In this document: positions 39,246 through 49,009 of the stretch, in pieces | Layout: each line of letters begins with the position of its first letter | How positions within the stretch are numbered: position 1 is the stretch's first letter | Source of the DNA: Gracilaria caudata | Taxonomy: Eukaryota; Rhodophyta; Florideophyceae; Gracilariales; Gracilariaceae | Assembly: GCA_030374735.1 (NCBI GenBank) | Contig: JASCIV010000052.1 | Location: forward strand, 1 to 58,397 | DNA length: 58,397 nucleotides | Reading direction: 5' to 3' | The notes under the pieces: model-generated | Databases searched by the model: none | Seen by the model: only the letters and a program-made list of their open reading frames with translations | What the model was told of the DNA's origin: nothing | Position numbers and translations under genes: made by a program

Positions 39246-40982
39246 ATGGATCCGCTGTTTTCAGATTTGGATAACGGGATGTCTCCTGATAATACGAAGG
39301 ATTTCGAAGAAATGATGAGCAAAACTCTTGAGCTTGGCAATCTGTCGGCTCAAACTATGTCCAGCACGCTCCACTTACCCGGTTTGAGCGAATGTCAGGG
39401 TGACGGTTCTAGTGAACATGCCACGGCCGTGGAAAATATTGAAGTCAGTCCATACTTTCCTCCTCCTAGTCCGGTTTCCCCGGATGTATCGTTCCTTGCA
39501 TTGAATTTCGATCCGAAAGATCAAGCTGAAGAAAGTGTGAACCTACAGGAGCAGTCTGAGGGGGATGCTGATCAGGTCCATAAACGGATAAGGTACCCTA
39601 CTCAACCTAATTCGTTAGGTAATATGTCACCCAGTCCTCACGAATTACCATTGGATGCTTTCGCTGTAGGGCAGTCGAACCGAAAAAGCATTGGAATAAG
39701 GGAAACACAGGAAACCCCCGACGCGAAAAACGGTATGATACTCGGGCGAGAGCTGGCAAAGTACGTAACGGAATATGCAAATCGGCAGGTGTATTTCAGA
39801 GCACAGAGCCAGGAGGAGACTCCTTTTGAGAGCAATGGCGAGCTTTTCCCTGAGAAGAGATTACATACGAACCAGTCAACCCAACAAGCTGTAATACTTA
39901 AGCGGAACGTTCTCAAGGACGAGAATACTGAGCACGGACTTCAAGCGCTTCTTCAACTTCTGAGTGAATCATCAGGTCCACCGAGGAAAAAGGCAAAGAT
40001 AGATCATCGTCTTAGATACGTTATGGAACCAGAATTTGCTGTCCATACAACGAACAAAACTGTGGCAACTCCGGGGGTTATAGACGCTATTGCGAAAGAA
40101 TTCTCTGGAAAGAATGTATCGGAGCAGCAAAACACGGCACAACTGACGCCTCAGTTGCCTAACGATGCTTGGACGGATCTTCTAAGAACTGGAGATAAGG
40201 ATGACATGATGTACAACGCTCCTGCCCCGGGAGCAGTCCGTCGGCAAGTTTCCGAATGTTCTCCACTCACACTTCAACCCGATGCAATGCCGATAATGCA
40301 ACCCTCGGGGGCGGATCTGAAGCTGAGACTGGCGACACCCCTTGATGATGCATGGTTCCTCTCTCCGAATCCCGCAACTCCCGTGAACAGCGGGAGTATC
40401 CATCGCGCAGAATACCCTAATGATCCTGGGTTCGTTGCTTCAAACGAAACGAAGCACGCTACGAACATTTCAAACAAACTCGCGCAACCTTGCTCTGTTG
40501 TTCCCCAAATTGGTCCACAGATTGAAATTCTTTACCCAAATGCTTTACGAAACAAGTCACCAAAAGCCGTTCGATGCCTTCTTCGCGCCACCGGAGACGA
40601 TATTGTATCGAAAATTGACTTATACTGGTCGCACTTTCATGACTATCGCGCCTCAGCTGAACGAGCCGGGCGTTTGCTGCGAGAAAAGAGTGTGAGGTTC
40701 GAGAGACGTAAGCGAATGGGCCCGGAAGTCCCAGCGATTGAGAAGAAGGCAATTCGAGCTCAGAGAAATCGAGAACGGAGTCAAGCTTTGCGTCGTTATC
40801 ATAAGCAACGAATGGGAGATCTTGAGGCCGTAAGTGGACAGCTCAAGCTCTACAATTCAGTTGCAAGATCGCTAATTAACTGCTTATTAGAAGAACCCCA
40901 ATCACTGGAGTTGGTTCAGGAGTATTTTGGTTCTCATGAATGCAGTGAAGAGCTCTTGACATACTTGCGAAGTTCTCTCTGA
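39246..40982 (+). CDS. bZIP transcription factor
   Basis: The protein has 578 residues. The C-terminal end carries a textbook basic-leucine zipper spacing. Asn508 in RAQRNRERSQALRR is followed by seven residues and Arg, then nine residues (RYHKQRMGD) and Leu, then heptads L-A-L through QLKLYNSVARSLINCLL. The zipper is short (about four heptads). The first 480 residues are acidic, Ser/Pro-rich and apparently disordered, suitable for activation, with a basic PRKKAKIDHRL patch near 245 that may be a nuclear signal. I use the ATG at 39246 (MDPLFSDLDNGMSPDN); the frame upstream starts only at GTG. The target genes are unknown. Confidence 0.82.
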   Translation: MDPLFSDLDNGMSPDNTKDFEEMMSKTLELGNLSAQTMSSTLHLPGLSECQGDGSSEHATAVENIEVSPYFPPPSPVSPDVSFLALNFDPKDQAEESVNLQEQSEGDADQVHKRIRYPTQPNSLGNMSPSPHELPLDAFAVGQSNRKSIGIRETQETPDAKNGMILGRELAKYVTEYANRQVYFRAQSQEETPFESNGELFPEKRLHTNQSTQQAVILKRNVLKDENTEHGLQALLQLLSESSGPPRKKAKIDHRLRYVMEPEFAVHTTNKTVATPGVIDAIAKEFSGKNVSEQQNTAQLTPQLPNDAWTDLLRTGDKDDMMYNAPAPGAVRRQVSECSPLTLQPDAMPIMQPSGADLKLRLATPLDDAWFLSPNPATPVNSGSIHRAEYPNDPGFVASNETKHATNISNKLAQPCSVVPQIGPQIEILYPNALRNKSPKAVRCLLRATGDDIVSKIDLYWSHFHDYRASAERAGRLLREKSVRFERRKRMGPEVPAIEKKAIRAQRNRERSQALRRYHKQRMGDLEAVSGQLKLYNSVARSLINCLLEEPQSLELVQEYFGSHECSEELLTYLRSSL

Positions 40983-42080
40983 TAAGTTTATATTATCACA
41001 ATGGAAGCCTTCTGGTTTTTTTGTGGGGCGAGGCCGTCCAAATGAAGCAGAAAAAGCTGCTAGCTATGGTGTGTATCGATCTTAATGGAAGGGACCAACA
41101 TACACACCCCGTGTTTATGTAGCGACACAATTCAAGGTGTCAGAAGTGATTCCCTTCGAGATCAAAGCAGTGATCACGATTATCTCACAGGAAATGGCCA
41201 AGCCATTAGAGAAAAAGTTGTGCGGGGACAAGGGTGAGACGGGGATTAACAAATTGTTCTGGATCAGTACAAATCTTGTGTCATGTAACACTTACCAGCT
41301 CAAATCGTGACAGGGTTCACGGTCTGGATGGCGCACTGCTGTCTATCGCCGATAAATGGAAAGCAACGAAGAACATTGGCAATTCCTTTTCGCTGAGCAT
41401 AACGCATTGTTTTGTTAACGATGAAAAAGTAAAGTTACTCTTCCGCTTTGATCGTTAATCCTAACGTGCGATGCATCACCTAAACTTCTCACGTTCTATT
41501 TCGAAACACACGTAGATGCCCTTAGTATTAAGGATACGTACAGCGATAAGCTTGGAAAAAGGAAGAGGGAAAGCCACCCGATACATAGCTCTACTGCGAC
41601 ACAAGTAAAAAGTCACGCTGCGCCAAGAAGAATAGAAAAGATAACGAAACTGAACATCCATGAACGCGATTTAACAGATCAGGAGGGGGATATCTCATCA
41701 TTACAGAGTCTGCAACCGTAGCGAACTCTTTGAGGCGTAAACTGCGAAGTTTGTTTGCACTTTACGATTAAGTGCGCAATACCCTTGTAAACGCTACCCT
41801 GTAGAGATGTTCTGGCCCGATCATTCCTGGAAATAATCCGGTATTAGACTGAATTCAGTCGCATTGCCACGAAGGGCGGAGGGTTTCTTTGGAATCTTAG
41901 TACTCTCTCTGCCTCTCTCGCTCTCTTTTGTGGGCTCAATTATAACTTGGCACAGAACGTTTCTGTTCAAAGAACAGTTCTCTCGTACGGAAGGCCAACT
42001 GAGTTCTGGAACGGAAAAGCAAAAGGACAAAGGGAAAGATTACTCAGCAACCTTTACTCCAAGGCAGTCCAGTTTGAAGC
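40983..42080. other. Intergenic, no gene recognised
   Basis: Short frames only. TACCCTTGTA (41780-41789) lies about 300 bp upstream of the carrier start. Confidence 0.45.
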
Positions 42081-43101
42081 ATGCATTCCCAACGAGATCC
42101 GCTAAAGGTTATTCCCAATCATGGCCAAAAAAGGGAAATAGCTGCCGCTCGAGGAAGAGTAGACATCCGGAATGTAAGGATTGCGCCAAGCTTCGGATCG
42201 CGGACAATCGAAATGTCCGTCAAGCTGCAGAGTACGAGCTAACGAAAATAGAAATTTATGCGAGCAGGTTGCGATTGGCGCAGGTTTGCAGATGTTTGAA
42301 GTTTCAACTCTAGGTCAGCCATTTGAGAATATGAAGGTTATGATGGCAGCTCATAGAAATGATACGTTGATGGATGCGTGCAGACGCCTTTATTCTGCTC
42401 GTGGAATCTCTGGGTTCTGGCAAGGGCTTATTCCATGGGCATGGATAGAGGCTTTGACAAAAGGAGGAGTGTTGTTGTTTTCACAGCATGAAATAAACAA
42501 AGTAGGAAAAGGAATCGGGTGTAGTTCAGAGCTTTCAAATGCTCTGGGAGGTGTTGGCGGTGGTGTATGCCAGGCATATTCAACAATGGGTATTTGTTGT
42601 TTCATGAAGACGGTCGAAGTGACACGGTCAAAAGCGGGGCCAGGGGGTCAAAAGAGCACGCTGTCCGTTGCTGCCGACATCCTCAAACGGGATGGTATCC
42701 TGGGCATGTACAAGGGCGTGAACGCAGTTGCGTTAAGGCAGGCTACGAACTGGGGTTCTCGATTTGGGTTCTCTCGAGTCATCGAGTCAGCGATCAGAGG
42801 AAAGAACAGAGAAGGAAGTCTTACAAAAACAGAAAGGTTGGCGTCAAGTGTAGTTGGAGGGGCTTTGGCATGTTGGAATCAGCCTTTTGAAGTCGTCCGC
42901 GTTGAAATGCAAAGAGCAGATGGCGGTCCGGGAACGAGGACGATCGGTGGAGCCATCCGACAAATATATGAATCTAGTGGGTTACGAGGATTTTATAGGG
43001 GAGTCACTCCTCGAGTAGGTTTATCAGCGTACTTGACAACAGTGATGGTTTTTGGGGGAGATGAAGTTCGAAGTTACTTGAAAAAGCGCGGGCAAAGGTA
43101 G
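42081..43101 (+). CDS. YHM2-type mitochondrial citrate/2-oxoglutarate carrier (two exons)
   Basis: Exon 1 (42081-42173) begins MHSQRDPLKVIPNHG and ends VDIRN. A 94-bp intron (GTAAGG donor, GCTAAC branch-like site, GAGCAG acceptor) leads into exon 2 (42268-43101), giving 308 residues. Three mitochondrial-carrier repeats are present: QPFENMK in repeat 1, a modified VEVTRSK in repeat 2 and QPFEVVR in repeat 3. The wording FEVSTLGQPFE, GFWQGLIPWAWIEALTKGG, STMGICCFMKTVEVTR, KGVNAVALRQATNWGSR and FYRGVTPRVGL is that of yeast YHM2, which exchanges citrate for 2-oxoglutarate across the inner membrane. Without exon 1 the first helix would be cut, which supports the splice. The substrate is assigned by homology. 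Confidence 0.88.
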
Positions 43102-44233
43102 AATGCAATGTTCTCCATCATCACCAGTACATGGCAGTCCATGGCCGATGCTGCTTTTGTCAGAAATCTGTAGCGGTTTGACGATCCGTTTTCTAAGTAA
43201 GGGAGCCAGTTCAGTGGTAGATTGAGATAGAACGCAACGTCAATTCATCGAATTCTATTCAGCCCCTAGCTCATTCTCAAGAGTCATGCTCAAATATGAC
43301 TCTGCACACTGTGTGCTCTATTGATTCAAAGTTGCATTCGCCTCTCAGAGGCGAGCGAGCTACGTTTCTGGTATTTCGAGGATAGCAGAGAAAAAGTTGT
43401 TTTGATGTAGAGAGGGGAATGAGTCAAGGAATCAGCCTCGTCGGCTAAAGATGCTAAAGTCTGCCAGGTCATATCTTTTCAAGAGCGGAGTTTATCTTTT
43501 CACTTCACTTTCGTATCACATAACAACCCAATCTGCCTGGCTTCTTGTTAGGCTTTTCTGCGCTTCGTCAATCTTTCTCTAATCCAATATTATGAAAGCC
43601 TACCCTCCTACTCAAGACTGCTATTGGTTTACAAGATCCTAACATTCGGGACAGCTGGCACATGCAGGGCAAGTTCTTCACAAGAGAAAGGCTCTCTTGG
43701 TAAGCACCAAGCATGTGCGTACACGCACACAGTTCGCGAAGCAAGCTTTTCCTACGTTCAGATATGCTGTTGACGATGTGCATGTCGGCCACTTTCTCTC
43801 CGCTTCTGTTCAGAACCCCAGTAGGTGAGTATTACATAGGTACCGCTTGGCGCAGACACCGGGTTGACGCAAATCGGCTTGTCTACTCCAGACACGACTT
43901 CTGTCAACGATTACTCGGTATTGTTTGTACAGGGTTTTCCTGGGTAATAGTACCCTCGTACCTCTGTATCGAAGGGGCATGTGGGATTCGGCGTGTTCTG
44001 AATGGACAACGGGTAATAAAACTACAATACAGGCACGCAGTAACCCATGATGGAAAACATTCGCGTTTTGACCACATAGAGCGACCAGGCGAGAAAACAC
44101 CCTTGTTTCTTGTGCAGTCAAGTTTGTATATCACGCTTCAAACCAAGGAAGACATCATGATATCGCACGCGAAAATTGTTCTATCGTTCGAAGGACTTCA
44201 TTTCTTTAAACCAAGATCAGTGTGCCCTGATGT
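43102..44233. other. Convergent intergenic region
   Basis: Lies between the 3' ends of the carrier (+) and RPL34 (-). A 235-codon plus frame at 43713-44417 is mostly the antisense of RPL34 exon 3 and its flank, so I do not call it. Nothing else seen. Confidence 0.45.
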
Positions 44234-44957
44234 TTATTTCTTTCCCTTAGACTTACTGGAGCTCTTCTTCTTCTTAGTAGTAGAAGCAGCTGCGGCAGCA
44301 GCTTGCTTCGCCTTCTGTGCCTTCTGTTGCTTAATAACCTTCTTCACAATCTTCTGTTCTTCAAGAAGGAATGCTCGAATAATCCTACAAGCCACAATGC
44401 GAATAATAAGATATTAGGGAGCGGGAATGTCAGTTGTGTCCGGAATGGGAAGAAGCGCCAAAATCATGACGTGCTAAAGTGCATCCGACGGAGGCGTAAA
44501 TGTTACTCATTTGGGTGACCCATCCGTAAAAGGGAATCCGTGCTCGCGTAAAGAGCGATCGCATATCCTCATCTGCAGCAGAATACAAAAACTAGGATCA
44601 CATACCTGTTACGGACTGCATAACCAGAGAGAACGCCTCCGTAGGATCGGGACACGGACTTCCTTCGCTTGGACATACGCTTCAGCTCTTTCGGTCGAGC
44701 GACGGCAACTCCGAACAGAGGTCGGCCGGTATCACCGCATTTCGGAACGCTAGGGAGCTTCCCGAGGTACTGGATCGTAAGCTTTCCCCCAGGGGTGCGA
44801 ACTCTGCGGATCGAAACCGACAGCGTTAGTAGATGTGCGCGTGCGAGTGCGAGTGTGATGCAACAGAAAACGGGGCGCAAATGACTTACTTCTTGAACTT
44901 GTTACTCCTAGTCTTGTACGGACTACTCCTCCGTAGAGTAACGCGCGTGTCCGGCAT
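44234..44957 (-). CDS. RPL34: 60S ribosomal protein L34 (eL34), three exons
   Basis: On the minus strand the exons are 44957-44890, 44803-44606 and 44384-44234. The introns are 86 bp (GTAAGT...CCGCAG) and 221 bp (GTATGT...TTGTAG). Spliced, they give 138 residues: MPDTRVTLRRSSPYKTRSNK, then VRTPGGKLTIQYLGKLPSVPKCGDTGRPL, RPKELKRMSKRRKSVSRSYGGVLS, and RNRIIRAFLLEEQKIVKKVIKQ. The eL34 pattern is complete. The cysteine pair usually seen after SYGG is absent (SGYAVRNR), while PKCGD is kept. The tail is extended by an Ala run and Lys/Ser-rich end, longer than plant eL34 (about 119 residues). The protein is cytosolic, in the large subunit. It diverges from the UBE2Q-like gene. Confidence 0.95.
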
Positions 44958-45472
44958 GATGCGAAGAAGAAGTACCAAGGGCACGGAATCGATGTAGGAA
45001 GGGGATCTCTAGAGATCTGTTGAAGCGAAGCAACTGCAAGGACTGGTATGCCGAAGAGCAATGTGGACGACGGCGGAAACAGTGCTCAGTAGGACCGAAT
45101 GAGCACGTGGACATCTCCCCACGTGGCCACGTGCCAATGCTGTGAATGTAACGCCTTACAACCCATGGATCTCGGCGTGCAACCGCGCCAGCGATGTGCT
45201 GGGCGCCAACTCGCCGAAACAATGGTTGCTTGGCATGATGCCAGTACCTTTGTACCCTTCGTACAAACAGCATCCTCCACAAATTACCGAAATTCTGAGT
45301 GTGTATCCTCCCGTCAGCAATCCACCCTTCGTACCAGCGTAAGAGGTTGTCCACCGCTGCGCCACGCCGGCTACAAGGTGAAGCGATAGCTCCGTGACCC
45401 ACCGGCTCTGCGTCCACCTTAAGTCCGACATCTCCATTGCTCAGGCCCCAGCAAAGTGGTCTACACCCTCGC
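44958..45472. promoter_or_regulatory. Divergent RPL34 / UBE2Q-like promoter region with TAC-AAGG-TA elements
   Basis: In 515 bp, TACCTTTGTA (45245-45254) overlaps TACCCTTCGTA (45253-45263) by two bases. A third partial copy CACCCTTCGTA is at 45322-45332. They lie about 140-230 bp upstream of the UBE2Q-like start and about 290-375 bp upstream of RPL34. No gene is supported here despite several long shadow frames. Confidence 0.5.
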
Positions 45473-46537
45473 ATGGATACACACGCATTGGAAGCGCTTC
45501 GCGCCTGGAAACCGGGCGAAGGCACAGCTAACATATCTTCATGTCAGTCCAAGCCTCCGGTCGTCGTGTATGACGGAAGCCACGGCTCTTCCTTCACGGC
45601 ACGCGCCCTCTTCGAGTTTCCAGATGGAGGCCGCTTCTACCTCCTGCTTTCTGGTTCCAAGGACAACGGTAAGAACTCAAGGAGCGAGCCCCTGACCGCC
45701 ATGATCGAAGATGACTTAGGACTACCAGATGGCTTTCTGATCGATGTCAACACCTTCCTCTTCTCTAACTTCAATGACAATACTCGAAATCTGTCTCCGT
45801 CCCAAATCGTACACCAAGTGCTCTCGCACGCAAGTCGTATCTACGACAATAACAACTCGAACGCAGCAGCTGCCAGCACAGCTAGAGCGAAAGCGGCCAC
45901 AGCCGCTCTTCGAGTTGAACCAGATTTCCTTTCAACAGCAAACAGCGCCAAAAGAAAGCGTCCACCACCTTGTGCGGCGAAAGATCCCATTTTTGCCCCT
46001 ACAAGAATCGCTACCACGACGCTGATGAAACAGCTGTCAATCCTACAGGGCATGGACACAAGACGTGATGGATTCACAGCTCAGCCTGTAGCAGATGACT
46101 TGTATCGATGGAATGTCATGCTTTACTTCGACAACGTCTCTGATTGTGAAATTGCGGAGGACTTGAAACATCTTCCGGATTACGACGGTATTCAGCTTGA
46201 ACTGCGTTTCCCAGGAGACTATCCAAACGTCCCACCCTTTGTCCGTGTTGTATCTCCCTATGTCACTGGCGGTCATGTGGCATCTCATGGGGGGATTTGC
46301 ATGGAGTTATTGACCACTTCAGGCTGGGCACCTGTTTACAGCCTTGATCTGGTTTGCATCCAGATTCGTGCACTGCTAATCCATGGGAAAGCGAGAGTGC
46401 ATCGTCGCATTCATAAATCCCATGCCCAAGCTTACACATACGAAGGTGCCCTGAGTGACCATCGCAACATTGTCAGGGTTCACAGATGGCATGTTCATGA
46501 CCCCAATCGTACCAAGTCAAAGAAGCAACGAAGCTAA
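45473..46537 (+). CDS. UBE2Q-like ubiquitin-conjugating enzyme (E2)
   Basis: The 354-residue protein has an N-terminal region with GSHGSSFTARALFEFPDGGRFYLL and an Ala-rich linker (AAAASTARAKAATAALR). The UBC fold begins near LYRWNVMLYF. The core reads LELRFPGDYPNVPPFVRVVSPYVTGGHVASHGGICMELLTTSGWAPVYSLDLVCIQIRALLIHGKARV. The catalytic cysteine is Cys276 in GGICMELL. This wording, with no HPN triad and MELLT-GW after the cysteine, is typical of UBE2Q. A basic tail (KSKKQRS) could be a nuclear signal. The start is the ATG at 45473; the frame upstream opens at TTG. The human relatives have diverse reported substrates, so no specific one can be named here. Confidence 0.88.
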   Translation: MDTHALEALRAWKPGEGTANISSCQSKPPVVVYDGSHGSSFTARALFEFPDGGRFYLLLSGSKDNGKNSRSEPLTAMIEDDLGLPDGFLIDVNTFLFSNFNDNTRNLSPSQIVHQVLSHASRIYDNNNSNAAAASTARAKAATAALRVEPDFLSTANSAKRKRPPPCAAKDPIFAPTRIATTTLMKQLSILQGMDTRRDGFTAQPVADDLYRWNVMLYFDNVSDCEIAEDLKHLPDYDGIQLELRFPGDYPNVPPFVRVVSPYVTGGHVASHGGICMELLTTSGWAPVYSLDLVCIQIRALLIHGKARVHRRIHKSHAQAYTYEGALSDHRNIVRVHRWHVHDPNRTKSKKQRS

Positions 46538-46658
46538 AGAAACAGTTCCAACCTGTACAGAAAACTGTTCATGAAGAACATAGAGTGGAACTAATCTCTG
46601 CTTCACGTTGCTTGTGTAAAACTAGTGTATTCAGCTGAAATAACAAAGTGTGGGATAG

Positions 46659-47825
46659 TCAATGTCTGGCCTGGTGGCGATGAAGGAATATTCGACGAAC
46701 AGCAAAAGCCAAAACACAGGCCAGATCAAGGCATCTTTTGAAAACTGGAGGGATTGCTGATCGTTTTATGCTTCCGACTTGAAGCTCGTACCTCAGGGTC
46801 TCTGCTACTCCTTCCAGAATAGTGTATTGTGGTTCGAAACCGAGTTCACGCCGGACTTTATCGTTGGAATACTCACGATGACACACGGATTCGGATACGG
46901 TTTTGGGATGATAAATAAAGACTCGCGACTTACCCGCATTCATTAGCGGAGCGATTATGCGGATTAGAAGTCTACCAATAGATTCCGGCAGAACGAGTAA
47001 AGGGCGAGGATACTTCAGCACGTCTGCCAATGTTTGTATAATTGACATAAATGTCACTGTTTCGTTGGGACATAGATTGTAGGTATTTCCTGGCGCAGAT
47101 GAGTGGGTCGCGCACGCCAAGATACCACCGACAACATCGTCAATGTGAGTAAAGGAAATCCGTCCAGACATGGGGGACGGGACAACAACAGTTAGACCAT
47201 ACGCAATCATTTGCATGAGTTCATAAAAGAAGAAGCGTTCGTCAGGCCCGTAAACCCCAGTTGGACGAACAATAACTGTATCAAGTTGCTGGCTGTAGTC
47301 TTGAACAATTCTTTCGGCGTACATCTTTGTTTGCGCATATTCTGATTCAGGATTGAGAGGGTGTGACTCATCGGCCTTCGATATACCGTTCGTTCGACCT
47401 ATGACCTCTGTGGAAGAAACGTACACAAAGCGGATTGCTCTTCGGGAAGCCTCTGCTTCAGCTGCGCATGCACTGAGAAGATTTTGAGTGCCTTGAACGT
47501 TGACTGTGGATATCTTCTTTCCTTTCCTCGGGAAGAAATCCATATCAGCGGCGAGGTGCACAACAATGTCTGCATTCTTGACCCCATTTCTCAAAGAATC
47601 AACGTCCTGAAGATCGCAAATGATAACAGTGTCATGGGTGCTCGGGTAATCCAATAGCCGCTGCAATCGCACTATATCTGAAGAAGCTCTTGCGATACAT
47701 ATTGGAGTTAGAGTGTCCATAAAGCGATCTCGAATTTCACATAGAAGAGCGTAACCAATGTACCCAGTTCCTCCCGTCACCACAATTGTTTGATTCGAGC
47801 TACTCGAGGACAGATACGACGACAT
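46659..47825 (-). CDS. NAD(P)-dependent epimerase/dehydratase (extended SDR family)
   Basis: The 388-residue protein has an extended short-chain dehydrogenase pattern: cofactor loop VVTGGTGYIG (residues 15-24), HLAADMDF, VYVSSTEVIG supplying the catalytic Ser/Thr, the YAQTK active site (Tyr163, Lys167), and VIVRPTGVYGP. The later part (ISFTHIDDVVGGILACA, NLCPNETVT) matches nucleotide-sugar epimerases and 3-beta-hydroxysteroid dehydrogenase/sterol decarboxylase relatives. A C-terminal hydrophobic stretch (LDLACVLAFAVRRIFL) may be membrane-associated. The substrate is not determinable. The ATG at 47825 is used because the upstream codon in frame is GTG. It is convergent with the UBE2Q-like gene, with 121 bp between stops. 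Confidence 0.85.
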   Translation of the reverse strand: MSSYLSSSSSNQTIVVTGGTGYIGYALLCEIRDRFMDTLTPICIARASSDIVRLQRLLDYPSTHDTVIICDLQDVDSLRNGVKNADIVVHLAADMDFFPRKGKKISTVNVQGTQNLLSACAAEAEASRRAIRFVYVSSTEVIGRTNGISKADESHPLNPESEYAQTKMYAERIVQDYSQQLDTVIVRPTGVYGPDERFFFYELMQMIAYGLTVVVPSPMSGRISFTHIDDVVGGILACATHSSAPGNTYNLCPNETVTFMSIIQTLADVLKYPRPLLVLPESIGRLLIRIIAPLMNAGKSRVFIYHPKTVSESVCHREYSNDKVRRELGFEPQYTILEGVAETLRYELQVGSIKRSAIPPVFKRCLDLACVLAFAVRRIFLHRHQARH

Positions 47826-48350
47826 TATTAACCGAAGCACTGGGGTGCAGCACACTCACCCCTCGCGATTGTGTTCCTCTGCAACAAAATACTTGGCAGA
47901 GGTATGAAAACCAGTGAGTGCGAAACCATAGCACTTATATATACGACCCCGAAATGTGCGGGGTGATCTGTCTCTGTAACGGTAGGGGTTAGTGGAACGA
48001 TCTGACGAATTTTCAGAGATCATTTGTTCCATTCCAGGTCAGGCATTATTAATGGTATCTGATCTAGAATCTTTCAGCATCTGCATGATGCTCTCTGTTG
48101 TTGTGGTTGTTCCAAGGTATAACACGAGACCGCTACCCTTTAGGTGATTATCATTTTCTCACACATTGACGGTATGCTACGTCCGATTAATACGTAGCCA
48201 AGAACTTTGCTAATTAAAGAAATGTTCCCTCTTGACGAAGGCGAACACCTTTTCAGGCCACTTGATACTTTCAGCAACATCGAGGTCCTCTCTCTCTTAG
48301 ACAAAGGGGTTTTCGCTCACTTCACGGACTTCAACCTTCTATTGTTGTCG

Positions 48351-48365
48351 AAAAAAAAAAAAAAA
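48351..48365. repeat. A15 homopolymer
   Basis: Fifteen consecutive A on the plus strand inside the gene-poor interval. It could be a nucleosome-excluding promoter element or a simple repeat. Confidence 0.8.
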
Positions 48366-48993
48366 CTATCTTAAGCTAGTTTTCTTCGCTGAAAGGAGAA
48401 GAACTATAGATCGTAGTTACTGTCAAATTCATTCTCTAAATGAACGAATACGACGCTCGGCTTGCCTTAGCAGCTCCTCTCGCCTGGAAGCATTTGTTAG
48501 TGGACATGAGAGTAGCACGTGTTCCGCGTCTTTCTTCACTTTCAAGACACACTCACAACGAAAACCTTATCGCTAGTAGTGTACGTTATGACTGGGTGTG
48601 TAGACGCAAGAGACGCAAGCAAAAGACGGTGTTTATTGCGTATGGTAGCGTCTCTAACCCCCGCGGTAGACGGGCGCTGACGGCCCTGGCGGGGTCGTCA
48701 GTGTCGTAGAACAGCGTCCATGTTGAGGGCTGCAGTTAGAACGGCGCACAGGCGCCGAACGGCCTCACGGGAGGCGTTCACTGCCGGATGAGGGAACGAC
48801 GGTAATCAACGACCTTCTGAAACTCTGACCGTCGACAACAGTCGCGACTCGCCCCGACGCACAATAAGTACCGCCTGAGAAAGATCCAAAAGAACCACCC
48901 ACAAATCTCCCCATATCTCCCAATCTCTCCGATACCTTGTCGATCCACAGGGTGCAACGCTGGAACGTTTCCACTGTAAAACTGGGCTAAAGT

Positions 48994-49009
48994 TCTCTCT
49001 CTCTCTCTC
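48994..49009. repeat. TC dinucleotide microsatellite
   Basis: Eight perfect TC units in the gene-poor interval. A second pyrimidine run of the same kind lies near 31080. Confidence 0.8.

Noticed and set aside
43201..43290. tRNA-like A-box (AGTTCAGTGGTAGA)
   Set aside because: No matching B-box or acceptor stem follows, so a tRNA is not supported.
43713..44417. 235-codon plus-strand frame
   Set aside because: Its 3' third is the exact antisense of RPL34 exon 3; the remainder has no conserved features.
44923..45534. 203-codon minus frame over the RPL34/UBE2Q spacer
   Set aside because: It overlaps RPL34 exon 1 in another frame and the UBE2Q-like start on the other strand, with no family signal.
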